In this document: positions 35,541 to 47,249 of the stretch, in pieces
Layout of the letters: each line of letters begins with the position of its first letter
Numbering within the stretch: the first letter of the stretch is position 1
Program-made: the position numbers and the translations under genes
Origin: Tillandsia leiboldiana
Lineage: Eukaryota; Streptophyta; Magnoliopsida; Poales; Bromeliaceae
DNA: 64,000 nucleotides
Assembly (NCBI GenBank): GCA_029204045.2
Contig: CM055077.1
Location: 10,988,584-11,052,583, forward strand
Reading direction: 5' to 3'
Notes under the pieces: generated by a model
The model's database searches: none
Told to the model about the DNA's origin: nothing
The model's input: the letters and a program-made list of their open reading frames with translations, nothing else

Positions 35541-35976
35541 CACGTGGCGAGCTCCGGTTGGCCGGCGCAGCAGGCGCGGTCCATGGGCCTTGGCGGGGTG
35601 CACGGTGGACCGTGGTCATGCCACGTGGCGTGCTGGCATTGGCCGGTCTTGGTGCGCGCGGTCCACGCAGTGGCGCTGGTGCACGGTGGACCAGGGGTGG
35701 ACACGTGGCATCACGGGGTTGGGTGGTGCTGTGCGCGCGGTCCACGGTGTGGGGAGTGGGTACCTCGGGATGCGTGCCCGACACGGTGCCGCGGGCGGCG
35801 CGGCCGCGCACGTGGGCGCGGCGTGGGCGCTGCCGGGCGACGTGGGGGGGGCGCCACGTGGCGCCCCGTGGTTGGTCGGGCGCAGCCGCGCACGTCCGCG
35901 TGTCGGGACACGTGGCGTCGCGCGGTTCGCGGGCGCACGTGCGCCGGGCGCGGGGAGCGCGTCTGGGCCACGTGGC
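35541..35976. promoter_or_regulatory. Six CACGTGGC (G-box/ABRE) motifs in the solo LTR
   Basis: CACGTGGC occurs at 35541, 35622, 35702, 35855, 35909 and 35969, spaced about 55-150 bp. CACGTGGC is a well-known plant G-box/ABA-responsive core bound by bZIP and bHLH factors. Function here is inferred only. Confidence 0.6.
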
Positions 35977-36098
35977 GGCCCGTGAGGGATTCGGGCGCGC
36001 ACAGTAACGGGCCGGGCCCGTTACTGTAGCAGCCCGAATACCCCGGGCGCCCGAACTTTGGGCCAAAAGTCCAAAATCTGGATTTTTCGGGCTGGGCC

Positions 36099-36106
36099 TA
36101 TAAATA
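36099..36106 (+). promoter_or_regulatory. Putative TATA box of the LTR promoter
   Basis: TATAAATA follows a GC-rich region with G-boxes and precedes a pyrimidine-rich stretch, as expected for a U3/R border. Confidence 0.5.
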
Positions 36107-38879
36107 GGCTGTTGGCTGGGGCTTTCTGCCCCCTTTCCCGAGCTCCCCTGCCCATGGCCCCTTTAGCAAAGTTGGAGCTCCTTGTGTTGCGCATCTTCTG
36201 GCAGAGGCCCGGATTTTTTGGAAGCCGTGGCGTCGACGACTTCGGCATCGGAGCGCAGTGTGGCGATCTTTCATCGGAGGCCCATTATCGTCGCAGTTCG
36301 ATCTGAGAGGTCCACAGAGCTACTCCGTCTGTATTTTTGGATGATTTCTGCGGCGTTGGAATCACGAGAGGTACGTCTTCGACTTTCGTGTTGATCATCT
36401 TGCTGGATTCAGAGTTTATGACACGGTTTTCGAGGCATTTCTAAGCCGCTGTTTTCTGGTGGAGTTTTTGGACAGCGGCTCCTTGCCGGAATTTTATCTC
36501 CTCAACTGGACATCGGATCGAGACGAGCCTGTACACTTTTTGGATCTACTCGTCGCGAGGATTATCATCGTATTTTTTTGGGATTTTTCTGAGGCTTGCC
36601 CGAAGGTATACTGTTTCCCCTTTTACTGTGCAGAGTTTTACAGTTGTGTGGTTGTGAGTGTTTGCGCACCTGTACTGTAGAATTTGTAACTCGGCCCACG
36701 GGGCTCGGATTTGAACGTGCAGGTACCCGTTTCGAAGGTCTCGACGCGATGATCGCAGTGATATTTTTATTGGAATTTTCAGGGCACTTTCTGCAGGTGA
36801 AAAATTAGCATCTTTGAGGCTGAATTTCAGGGTGTGACTATTTGATTAATTTGTGGAATTAAGTGTAAATGTGAACCTTGTGTTGTACCCAGGAGAGTTT
36901 GCGGGTATTGCTGGACCCGTTAGAGTTGGAGTTTTGGACTTCCTGGTATTTTCAGCTGTGGGACTTGGACAGTCAGCTCTTCAGGTGGGTGGCCTTGTCT
37001 TCATGACCTTTGGACTGTGCAGTAATTCTATCTGTGTAGGGACATGCATGTTGTAGATGTGTTCTGTATAGCATGCTAGATTATAGGAATTGATGTTCCT
37101 GATGTTGATAGATCATCATGTGTTTATTTCTTTCCCTACAAGCTGTTGATTATTGTTATCTTGGGATTTGACCTAGCACCCCTGTCATATGTATCATGTT
37201 CAGCCAGACTGTAGAAAACTCCAACTTGGGCTAGGTTTCTTTATTGTTATAGACATTCCCACATCACTTTATTACTAGTCATTCTGGACTTAGCTTTTCC
37301 TCGCCCGAGTTGTGGGCCGAGAGGTCGGGTGGTTGTGGGATGCTTTTACACTCGTGTCTGGGGACCGAGTGGAGTTGATAGCAGTCTGTAGATCAGGTTT
37401 CTTTGGGAGAGTGACAGTGGGTCCCGGCTGTGGAGTATCTCCAGCCAGTATGTTTGGCCTGTTGAGGCAGTTGTTCGCAGTGGATGCGACGTTTGGCCTG
37501 TTTGGCCTGTTGAGGCAGTTGTTCGCAGTGGATGCGATGTTCGGCCTGTTTGGCCTGTTGGGGCAGTGGTTGTAGATCTGGGTTCCTTGGGAGCCGTCTG
37601 AGTGACAGTGAGTCTCGGCAGTGTAGTTCTCTAGCCGTCTGAGTGAGACAGTGTTTTGTTGGTTAGCCGATCTTGTTGATCGAGGATTTTGGATCATAGC
37701 CTGCATGAGCCACATTTGAGACACTTGACAGAGATACTTGTTACTGAGATACTTTACTCGTGTGGGTCGCTCCCCTCGAGTGCCACTCCGGAGTAGGCGA
37801 GACCGGGTTGTTGTGCCGGTGTGAGACTGAGCTTTTCTATTGCGACTTGTCGTTGCATTTGTCCCTCTGGCTGTGCTGGTGTTGGCAGTCATGGACGTCC
37901 TACGTAAGTCCGCTCCTCCGGGACGTAACGGCAGTAGGTTGGCGCAGGTTTGACTGGACCCGAGGAGGCAGTCAGTTTAGATTGGGTGATCAGAGATGAG
38001 AGTTAGTTGTTGCACCATGTTATCATCTGTTCCACTCTTTGAGCATCTAGATAGAGGCATAGTAGCTGTAGAGTTACTTCTTACCAGCTTTTCCTTACAG
38101 CCATGCATTTGTTACTTTATGCCTCTAGTAGACTTAGTGGGCAGACCGTTGGGCTTGTTGGCGGCACCCACTGAGAACTACTTGGGACGTAGTTCTCACA
38201 CCCGTCGTGGTGTATTTTCCCACAGGGACTTCTACTCCTGTTCCTGCTGCTCCAGTTGCTGCTTCTTCAGATCGATGTGAGGGAGTCGCGAGCTAGATCC
38301 CTACCAGTCGTCGTCCTGAGAGTAGATGTACCCTTTTTATTTTGAGAGTTTCTTGTTGAGAGACCTTGTAGTGAGGTATAGAGGTGTACTTTTCTTTCCC
38401 CGTTGAGTGACTTGTACTTTGGTGAGGACTTTGTACTAATTTATTTTATTTCTAGTGGTTTATTTTCAGCTCTGATATCTGGATAGTTTAGTATCTATCT
38501 TTTGCAGGTTTGACGCTTCGTCTATACGGGGTTCACCGTATGGGCGGCGGATCTGTTGGCGAGCCCGGGTCGCAGTTTCGACGCCGGGGCGTGACACACG
38601 CGGCAGCAAAGCACTGCAGATCCACCAACCGCGCCACCAAAAGTCGCCGGCCAAAACCAAAGGACAAAGCCGGCGTACAACTGCTCCGCCAGGCCACAGC
38701 GGAGACAACGACAGCACCATCCCGCAATCGTCCTGGAAAAGACGGAGGAAACTGTGAAGCGGCACGGCGACGGTAGCGAGAGCGAGAGAGAGAGAGGAAG
38801 AGAAACCGAGGAGGAAACGGGACAACGATCGCGAGAGGAAGAAAAGAGGGGAAACCGACGCGGAGACGGGAAGGCCAAA

Positions 38880-39126
38880 TAGCAGAAGAGAGATTTTTTA
38901 ACCCCGCTTTAAATGCACCCACACAGTAACCCACACGGCCCAGAATGGACACCAAACAATTTTTTTAACCCCGCATTAAATGCACCCACAGTAACCCACA
39001 TTAAATGCACCGCATTAAATGCACCCGGGTTTGACGAAAATGCACCGAATGTATGTATATATGTGCACCCACAGTAACCCACATTAAATGCACCGCATTA
39101 AATGCATCCGGGTTTGACGAAAATAC
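38880..39126. repeat. Tandem repeats near the presumed Helitron 5' end
   Basis: ACAGTAACCCACATTAAATG and GCACCGCATTAAATGCA(C/T)C with GGGTTTGACGAAAAT recur in two near-identical units of about 77 bp (about 38989-39065 and 39068-39130). The second unit holds the insertion site of element B. Confidence 0.8.
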
Positions 39127-39252
39127 ACCGAATAGGGATTTTTTTTTAAAATGACCCTCTGAAATTCCAATATTTGCCAAATAACCCTCTAAAAAAAATT
39201 TTGTAAAACTAACCCTCCTTTTGCCAGCTGGGCGCCACGGAGGCCAGGCGAG

Positions 39253-39706
39253 CTGAAGGCGCTGAAACGTTCAGCGTCTTCACAAAAAACCTGTGAAGAC
39301 GCTGAATGAATCAGCGCCTTCATGCTATATGCTGAAGGCGCTGAAGCGTTCAGCGTCTTCACAAAAAAACCTGTGAAGGCGCTGAATGAATCAGCGCCTT
39401 AATGCTATATGTTGAAGGCGCTGTTCCATTCAGCGCCTTCAGCATACACTATAAGGCGTTGAGGACTTAGGCATTTTTCGCGAAAATTGGCTAAGTTCTG
39501 TTTACTTCTATAGGCGCTGAATGCGCTGATGTACTCAGCGTCTTTAATGTAAAACACCAAAGGCGCTGAGTTGCTCAGCGCCTTTAGTGATTTACACTAA
39601 AGACGCTGAGCGACTCAGCGCCTTCAGTGCAGAACACTAAAGGCGCTGAGCCATTCAGCGCCTTTAACTTATAATGTTAAAGGCGCTGATCGATTCAGCG
39701 CCTTCT
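39253..39706. repeat. Left palindrome array of element B
   Basis: About eleven hairpin units of the form AAGGCGCTGA-N6-TCAGCGCCTT, alternating (GGCGCTGA/GACGCTGA), spaced by short AT-rich linkers. The inverse array lies at 46658-47110 and the same motif fills the nested element at 4125-4778. Confidence 0.9.
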
Positions 39707-39934
39707 TCACCACCATATCCACCCGCGCGGGCAGCAGTGTCTCTTCATCTTCAATCCCGCACGAGCCGCTCCCGCACAGAGAGAGCTCCGAGCACAGTGA
39801 GATCGCCGTCGCCTTCGCCGTCGCAGTGCCGATCTCCTCTCGCCGTCGCCGTCGACGTCGCCTTCGCCGTCGCCTTCGCCGTTGCCTTCGCCGCCGCCGT
39901 CTCTCTCGCGCTCTCTCTCTCACTGTGAGCTCGC

Positions 39935-40490
39935 TCCCTCTCTCTTCTCTCTCTCTCTCTTTCTCTCTCTCACTGTGAGAGAGTGATCTCTCACAGTGAG
40001 AGATCACTCTCTCACGGTGATCTCGCTTCACTGTGAGAGAGTGATCTCTCACTCTCTCACAGTGAAGCTCTCTCACTGTGAGAGATCACTCTCACAGTGA
40101 GAGAGCTTGATCTCTCACAGTGAGAGAGCTTCACTGTGAGTGTCTCTCACAGTGAAGCTCTCTCACTGTGAAGCTCTCTTACTATGAACTCACAGTGAGA
40201 GATCACTCTCTCACAGTGAGAGAGCTTCACTGTGAGAGAGTAATCTCTCACAGTGAGAGATCGCTCACTGTGAGAGATCCCCTCACAGTGAGAGATCCCC
40301 TCACAGTGAGAGATCGCTCACTGTGAGAGATCGCTCACTGTGAGAGATCCCCTTACAGTGAGAGAGCTTCACTGTGAGAGAGTGATCTCTCACAGTGAGA
40401 TCGCTCACTGTGAGAGATCCCCTCACAGTGAGAGCTTCGCCGTCACAGTGAGCGATCCCCTCACTGTGAGATCGCTCAAAGTGAGTGGTT
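39935..40490. repeat. Array of CTCTCACTGTGAGAG palindromes
   Basis: Dozens of copies of CTCTCACTGTGAGAG and its halves (TCTCTCACAGTGAGAGA) are packed in about 550 bp between the left terminal array and the mudrA gene. Units switch spacing (GATC, GCTT, CCCC linkers). No coding role. Confidence 0.95.
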
Positions 40491-40569
40491 TCACTGTCGG
40501 TCTCCGACTGTAAAGTTAAAAGTAGTATTTTGAAGTGGTTAAATTTTATTTTGTAGTTGAAATGGCTAA

Positions 40570-43500
40570 TTGCCGCATGCCGTAAGTGTTCATTGGGATG
40601 GACAGTTAGTTATCGATGAGAATGGTCCACGATATATCGGCGGTCAAAAAAAGTTAATCGCGATACGTTCTGATTCTACATATACTAGTTTCGAGACGAG
40701 AATGTATCGTTTAGTAAATTGTACAAGAGAACAATTTCGTTTAAAATTTACTATTGGTTGCCCCACGATCGGTAGTGGATATTTAGCTCACGAAGTAGTA
40801 GATGATGAATCATTGGAGGGAATGATTGGATTATGTGAACATCATGGTGTTGTGACGGTATACATTGAGAAAGAGCTACATCCGTCGGATAATTTTGAAC
40901 CGCAAGGTTATTACACGAGAATGCTCCACAATTATATTGATTTGGGTCCTTCCGCGAATGTAATGAGTGATCAAAATATTCCACACGAAGGTGGTGTGTG
41001 ACGCCCCCAATAGTCCCACATCGGATGTGGATGGAATTGTGATTGGGTTTATATGAGACATGGACACTAGTAATAATAACTTGGCTTAAGCATTTTGGGC
41101 TGTGGTTTGGGCCCAACAAGTTATTATTGCTAGTGGGCCGGGTCGTTACATTTGGTATCAGAGCCAATAACCAGCCGGAAGTGTGCGGTGAGTCTCGGCT
41201 GAGCCTGGGTCTAGATGACAGGGCTAGCGAGACAAGTCTCACATCGCCTGGTGATCTTGGGCTGCTGTGTGTGTGTTTGGGCTGACGAGGACGTCAGGCC
41301 TAAACGGGGGGAGTCTGTGACGCCCCCAATAGTCCCACATCGGATGTGGATGGAATTGTGATTGGGTTTATATGAGACATGGACACTAGTAATAATAACT
41401 GGGCTTAAGCATTTTGGGCTGTGGTTTGGGCCCAACAAGTTATTATTGCTAGTGGGCCGGGTCGTTACATGGTGTCAGAATGACAAGGTTAGAAAAATAA
41501 CCTAATAATTTAGTAATTTGTAATCTTATTTAAATGGACTTAATCATTGTATATATTGCAGAGAAAGTGAGTATGACCCTATTGAGAGTGTTGTACCTTG
41601 CTCGTTTAGTAGTGTGCCACCAACGACCACACACACGCAAGCCACGACCTCACGCGGACACTGCACGACATCACGCGAACAATGCACGACCTCCCGTATA
41701 GAACCAAGGATGTCTTATTTACAACAAGAACCTTCTGATTGGGGGTAAGTACAAATGTAAATTAAATGTTAAGTTTTAAATTAATGGCAATGTTGGAATT
41801 TTAGGTTTACCAAATTTGCAGGTTATCTAATTCCTATGAACATTGGAATCCAACTGCTATTAATGAATTTGATACTAATGTTGAGGAAGGAGGTGATAAT
41901 ATCGACGAAGGAGATTGTAATGTTGACAGGGGTGGTGATAGTGATATTAATCATGAGGATTCACCAATCAATGATGATCAGAATAGTAGTGAGGATGACG
42001 AACTGGATGTTTCATTTCCAGATATAGATGATAATCATGATGGAGGGTTAAATGATCTTGCAAATACAATTTACAGTCAAATGGACAACCCACAAATCAG
42101 CAATGATTACGTAGACAATCCTGACGAGGAAAATGAATTTATTGATCATCCGGAACGTTTTCTTTCAGATACTAATTGGATAAATCAGTATGCTGTAGAT
42201 CATACAGATCTGAATATTCGACAAATCAATACTGGTCTCCCTAGCATCGACGGGAGTTGGGCTGGACGTGTCTTTCAAGATAAGGCATCTTTATTGGATG
42301 CTCTAGACCGGTGGCATATTGAGCATAATGTACAAATGAAAGTATTGAAATCTACAAGAACGACTTACACTGTCAAATGCTTAGTAGAGGGATGTTCTTG
42401 GAGATTACATGCTTCAGTACCCAAAGATACGACATATTTTAGGGTAAAAACATATGCTGGTCGACACACATGTGTAATTCCAATACTGAATGCGGCGCAC
42501 CGTAATTGTAATTCGACCCTTATATGTCAATTGATTCTTCCGACATTAAAGGTTAGACTTAATATGACGCCAAAAGAAATTCGAGATACGGTGCGAGCAG
42601 AGTACCATACTGACATAACATATTGGAAGGCTTGGCAATCAAAGAGTAAAGCATTACAAATTATTTACGGGAGCTGGAAGCAATCGTACACTGACTTGCC
42701 TCGTTACCTTTCTATGGTAAAGAATTCTAATCATGGTACTTTATGGCGTCTGAATCATAGGTGGCCCGCTGATGGCATTTTTCCCTTTGGTCGTGTTTTT
42801 TGGTCATTTGGACCTTCGATCTATGGATTCGCACATTGTCGGCCGGTGGTGAGTATTGATGCCACACATATGTACGGCAAATACGAAGGTCATGCTTTGA
42901 TAGCGACGGCTGCAGATGCAAATGATGGATTATATCCTTTGGCATTTGCAATTTATGAGGGAGAGAATACCGAGAGTTGGCGATGGTTTTTGCATAACTT
43001 GCGTCACTATGTTACCCGTGATAGAGCCATTTGTTTTATATCTGATCGATTTCCTGGATTGAGGGAAATAGTGGCTACTATCTATCCTCCAGCACGGGGT
43101 CACTCGTATCGTTGGTGTCTTCGACATATGAAAGCAAACATGAAAAAGCGCTTCAAGACCGCCATATTGTTAGATAAATTCTGGCATATCGGAATTGCTG
43201 CAACACCGACGGCATATAATCAGCTGAAGGAAGAATTAGAGGTGTTGGATCACGATGCTTGGGAGTGGGTCCATAATCTTGACAGATATAAAGAGTACTG
43301 GGCAAGAGCATTTGATGGAGGCCGCCGGTTTGGATTGATGACTACGAATCTTTCTGAATCGTTAAATGGGGTTCTTAAGGACACTCGTGGTTTGCCTATC
43401 ACGGCTTTTGTTGCGGCTACTTTTTATAAGCTTAATAAGTATTTCTGCGAGCGCCGTGCGGCCGGTGAACATTCGACGGACGCTTTTGTCCCTAAAGTCA

Positions 43501-44033
43501 AAAATAAGATTACTCAAAATATAGATACGGCGCGGGCACATCATGTTGAAAGATTTGGACTCACAGAATTTGAAGTTCAAACTGGAGATTTCGACTACAA
43601 AGTGATCGTCAATGGAACAAATGTCGAATGTTCATGTTGTGAATTTTATCTAACAGGAATATCTTGCTCGCATGTCTTAGCAGTTTGTAGTACATCACAT
43701 ATGAGATTAGCCTACCAGAATTTTTGTTCACCCTGGTATAGTACAGACTGCTATCGTGCGGCGTACGCACCACAATTTCATCCTGTTCCTGATAGACGGC
43801 ACTGGCCACGACTCCAAGGTCCCCCGATTGTACCGCCTCCTATACGAAGGAAGAAAGGTCGTCCACGATCTACACGTATTCGTAATATAATGGACGAGGG
43901 GGGTGGCCGACGAGGAAAATGCTTCATTTGTAAGCAGGCAGGCCATTATAGGAGCACTTGTCCACAAAATACAGAAATAGTGCAACAAGGACGCCGGCGT
44001 ATGATTTACACAATTATATTTATCTTGTCTTAA
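40570..44033 (+). pseudogene. mudrA-type MULE transposase, split by a TRIM
   Basis: The enzyme excises and inserts MULEs in the nucleus. Exon 1 (about 40570-40996 plus 41475-41487) gives a PB1-like domain from SVHWDGQLVIDENG; a 473-bp TRIM lies inside it. Exon 2 is 41572-41744 and exon 3 41822 onwards, joined as DW-G-LSNSYEHW. From the Met at 42081 the order is: MuDR-type DNA-binding region (residues 65-140), catalytic triad D260 (SIDATHM), D322 (ISDRFPG) and E426 (NLSESLNG), SWIM zinc finger (CSCCEFYLTGISCSHVL) and a CCHC knuckle (CFICKQAGHYRSTC). No start codon in frame was found: the ATG at 40562 is out of frame. A 3' intron from 43999 to 44086 could extend the end to 44167. Confidence 0.85.
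40997..41469 (+). mobile_element. TRIM retrotransposon inside mudrA
   Basis: Two identical-length LTRs of 154 bp (40997-41150 and 41316-41469) begin TGTGACGCCCCC and end GTCGTTACA. The 165-bp middle has TGGTATCAGAGCC (41153-41165), complementary to initiator Met tRNA, and the purine tract GGGGGGAG before the 3' LTR. The flanking 5-bp duplication TGGTG (40992-40996 and 41470-41474) is perfect. It has no genes. The LTRs are almost identical, so the insertion is recent. Confidence 0.95.
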
Positions 44034-44254
44034 TATTTAATTATTTTTAGCTATGATGTTACTAATATGTAGATTGCTTATTGCAGATGGCAGATCATGA
44101 GGACGCGGGGCCAGTTGATGCGTCTGTCTTAGTAGACCAGCATCGCGTCCGCCTTTATCAGGACTGATGTAAGAGCTATAAATTTTTATTTTTTGAAATA
44201 TTATAAATAAGCTGAATTCATGTAAGAGCTAACTATATTTTTTTTGAATCACAG

Positions 44255-46440
44255 GGTTATCGTCCTGTCTTGTTCGCAGAGCACGGGCGCAAGATGAACC
44301 AGTGGGAGCTTGAACATCCAACGGTAATAGATCTACTTCGCCAGTCAGGATTTTACGGGTTATCACGACTGCGACGATTGGTGCTGGATCAGGCTCTACT
44401 GGGCGCCCTTGCCGAGAGGTGGAGACCGGAGATCCAGACCTTCCACTTCCGCCACGGTGAGATGACCGTCACACTACAGGATGTGGCGGTTATTTCGGGT
44501 CTCCGTGTGCATGGTGCGCCGGTCTCGGGATCCACGCTTCACGATTGGCGTGCTCTATGTATGGATTTATTGGGGGTGGTACCTACTCACATCAAGGGGT
44601 CTACGGTATCTCTAGATTGGTTATATCAGCATTTTCATGATATACCTCTAGATGCCCCTGCCGGAACAGTCGCAGCTACCGCCCGTGCTTACATTCTATA
44701 TCAGATCGGGGGTAGTTTGTTTCCAAATCCCAGCGGATATAAAGTTCATCTAAAGTGGCTACCACTTTTAGCTGACTTTGATATCTGCGGCGCTTATGCG
44801 TGGGGTGCTGCGACTCTGGCCTATCTATATCGAGCGCTAGGAGATGCCGCGCTGAACGGGAAGGCCGAATGTTGCTGTTTTGGGATCCTATTGCAGGTAT
44901 AAAATCTATTTTTTTGATTTCAGTATTATCTTTATATATTGGTATTGTATATTTTATTTATTATATTAACCCGTTGGCGTGAATTTATAGATCTGGGCTT
45001 GGGACCATATTCATATCGGCCGACCTACAGGCGTCCTAGATCTGCCCGATATAGTCGATCGACCTCTGGGTTGCCGGTAAGATATTTATTTGATATAGTA
45101 GATTTTTGTATTTCAATTGTAATTGCAACTAATATATGTTTTTTATAATCTAGATGGGGCAACACTGGAGGGCTACGTTTTGGAACCAATGTCAGGACGT
45201 GTGACATTGAGTTTTACAGAGACGAACTAGATCAGCAGCGAGAGGCGCAGGTATGTAGATGTTTTATTGAATACTTTAAGTATATTTTGCTTCAACACTT
45301 CTATATTAACTAATCATTTTGTCCATTAACAGGTTATATGGATGCCGTACACAGATCAGATTATAGATACATTACCAGATTTCTGTGTGCATGGCTCAAC
45401 GGTCTGGCGTGCAAGGACAGTCCTTATTTGCTTTCATATTGTCGAGATGCACGTGCCGGACCGAGTCCTGCGGCAGTTCGGTCTTCTCCAGCATATACCT
45501 CTCAATGTGGAGTCCATCCAACGCATCACATCACGTGGGCGTCCGGATGAGGATTGGATCGCATTTCATGCTATCCACATTGAGAGGTGGTCCGGGAGGC
45601 TAGATCAGATTTTTGATCAACTCCCGGCTGCTGGTGAGGACCCACTGCAAGCGGCATCCATATATATGCAGTGGTACTGGATGATTACGAGACGATGGAT
45701 ATCTCATCCAGTACAGCGTCCTCCGCAGACTTTTCATCCTCGTGGGCATGTCGAGAGAAGACTGGTATAATAATTTATATATATAAATTTAACATGTTCA
45801 ACTTTCCTCATATAAATTTAATTTTAATTTCTAAATTAAAATGCAGGCCGACACATTACGACATGTTCATACTATTGTCGGCCAGTTATTGCAGGACCAA
45901 CCGCCAACTCATACTATTCTTCATACTTTGAGAGAAATGAACGACAATATTCAGATGGTACTACAGCATGTACCATCTGAACCTACGGTCAGAGTGTCAG
46001 GCGGACCTTCACATGAGGGAGCGACCTCGAGTCATCAGGTACTATTTAGCATAGAATTCAAATTAAGTTTTCAATTTCAAATTAACAAACTATTTACACT
46101 CTTTCAGGTGCCACGATCTCCATCTCCTACCATTCAGGCCCCGATGACATTTCCTTCGACGTCAGCGTCGCTCCCGCCACCAGTATCACGGACTTCATTT
46201 ACTTCTACATATTCACGCCGTCGTCCATCGTCATCATCGCCACATGAGGTTCAGACTATTGCTGAGCAGGATGAGGGTGGTATCATCGAGGAGCTCGATC
46301 AGTTGGCAGCAGTCGAGCATCTCGATGATATACCTATTATCGACCTTGTTGTTCCTCGTGGGCGAGGGCGAGGGCGAGGGCGTGGACGTGGGCGTGGGCG
46401 TGGCCGAGGACGTCGAGGTCGAGGACGTGCTCAAAATTGA
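44255..46440 (+). CDS. Plant mobile domain protein of element B
   Basis: Exons 44255-44896, 44991-45076, 45154-45250, 45333-45764, 45847-46038 and 46108-46440 share GT..AG borders and phase. The first exon starts GYRPVLFAEHGRK after the acceptor AATCACAG; the first Met within is at 44294. The PMD core reads LLRQSGFYGLSRL, FHFRHGEMTVTLQDVAVISG, LPLL and YILYQIGGSLF, later MQWYWMITRRWISHPVQRPP. The tail has a Pro/Ser stretch, an acidic EELDQLAAVEHLDDIPII and an RGRG repeat ending at 46440. PMD proteins of MAIN/MAIL type act in nuclear silencing; the transposon forms have unknown jobs. An upstream exon from ATG 44087 (MADHEDAGPVDASVLVDQHR) ends in TGA and does not join in frame, so it may belong to mudrA. 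Confidence 0.75.
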
Positions 46441-46657
46441 GCTTTTGAGGTTGAGGTTGTATTATAGACATTTTTGTAATGTTCATTTTTTGATGTTACT
46501 CAACTCTGATTTATGAATGTAATGATTGTTGGACCTTCATTTGGTGTTTGTGAATGTTGTTTTAGCTTTTTCAATGTTAATTGTCATTGCTTGCAACTTG
46601 TTGTACAAATTTGGGATTTTTTTAAAGTGGACTAAAGTAATGGCTGTAGGTCCAGCT

Positions 46658-47110
46658 AAAGGCGCTGAATGGCTCAGCGCCTTTAGTGTTCTGCACTGAA
46701 GGCGCTGAGTCGCTCAGCGCCTTTAATGCAAATCACTAAAGGCGCTGAGCAACTCAGCGCCTTTAGTGTAAATCACTAAAGGCGCTGAGCAACTCAGCGC
46801 CTTTGGTGTTTTACATTAAAGACGCTGAGTAGATCAGCGCATTCAGCGCCTATAGAAGTAAACAGAACTTAGCCAATTTTCGGGAAAAATGGCTAAGTCC
46901 TCAACGCCGTATAGTGTGTGCTGAAGGCGCTGAATGAAACAGCGCCTTCAACATATAGCATGAAGGCGCTGATTTATTCAGCGTCTTCACAGGGTTTTTT
47001 GTGAAGACGCTGAACGCTACAGCGCCTTCAACATATAGCATGAAGGCGCTGAAGCGTTCAACGTCTTCACACAACCCTGTGAAGACGCTGAACGCTTCAG
47101 CGCCTTCAGC
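46658..47110. repeat. Right palindrome array of element B
   Basis: Mirror of the left array, with units such as AAGGCGCTGA..TCAGCGCCTT and linkers. The order of spacer lengths, including the CTAAGTTCTGTTTAC/GTAAACAGAACTTAG pair, matches the left array in reverse, so the two are true long inverted repeats. Confidence 0.9.
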
Positions 47111-47249
47111 TCGCCTACCCTCCGTGGCGCCCGGTTGGCAAAAAGAGGGTTAGTTTTGCAAAAAAAATTTGGAAGAATTATTTGGCAAATTTTCAAAAGC
47201 TGTAGGGTCATTTTAAAAAAAATCCCCCGAATATATATATATATATATT

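Larger units (their letters stand above)
35140..38596 (+). mobile_element. 3.46-kb solo LTR (Ty3/Gypsy-like)
   Basis: The element starts TGTGAGGACC and ends CCGGGGCGTGACA, TG..CA, with perfect 5-bp duplications CACGC (35135-35139 and 38597-38601). Its end matches that of the LTR at 28068-31293. No primer-binding site, coding domain or second LTR is seen inside, so this is a solo LTR left by LTR-LTR recombination. The first kilobase is very GC-rich, with a run of CACGTGGC boxes; a TATAAATA lies at 36099-36106. Confidence 0.8.
39135..47226 (+). mobile_element. MULE element B with transposase and plant mobile domain genes
   Basis: Ends are inverted: GGGATTTTTTTTTAAAATGACC on the left and the reverse complement GGGATTTTTTTTAAAATGACC on the right, followed on both sides by CAAATAA/GGCGCCACGGA-type sequence and palindrome arrays. 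Flanks share CCGAATA (39128-39134 and 47227-47233), which fits a partly decayed 9-bp duplication. The interior holds a mudrA-type transposase then a PMD gene, same strand. Length about 8.1 kb. The TRIM in mudrA shows this copy cannot make transposase now, although the rest of the frame is well kept. Confidence 0.85.

Noticed and set aside
35303..36066. Several long open frames on both strands (up to 237 codons)
   Set aside because: Very GC-rich solo LTR; Arg/Ala/Pro-rich translations on both strands without homology-like motifs.
38510..38955. Minus-strand open frames with GFGRRLL/LCCRV-like sequence and a similar one at 34939-35163
   Set aside because: They come from the duplicated GC-rich segment around the solo LTR; no domain is recognised and the frame crosses the LTR boundary.
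40570..41001. Separate small gene ending at HEGGV
   Set aside because: The stop is in the TRIM that interrupts mudrA; the frame continues after the TRIM.
41153..41165. tRNA-like sequence TGGTATCAGAGCC as an RNA gene
   Set aside because: It is the primer-binding site of the TRIM, not a tRNA.
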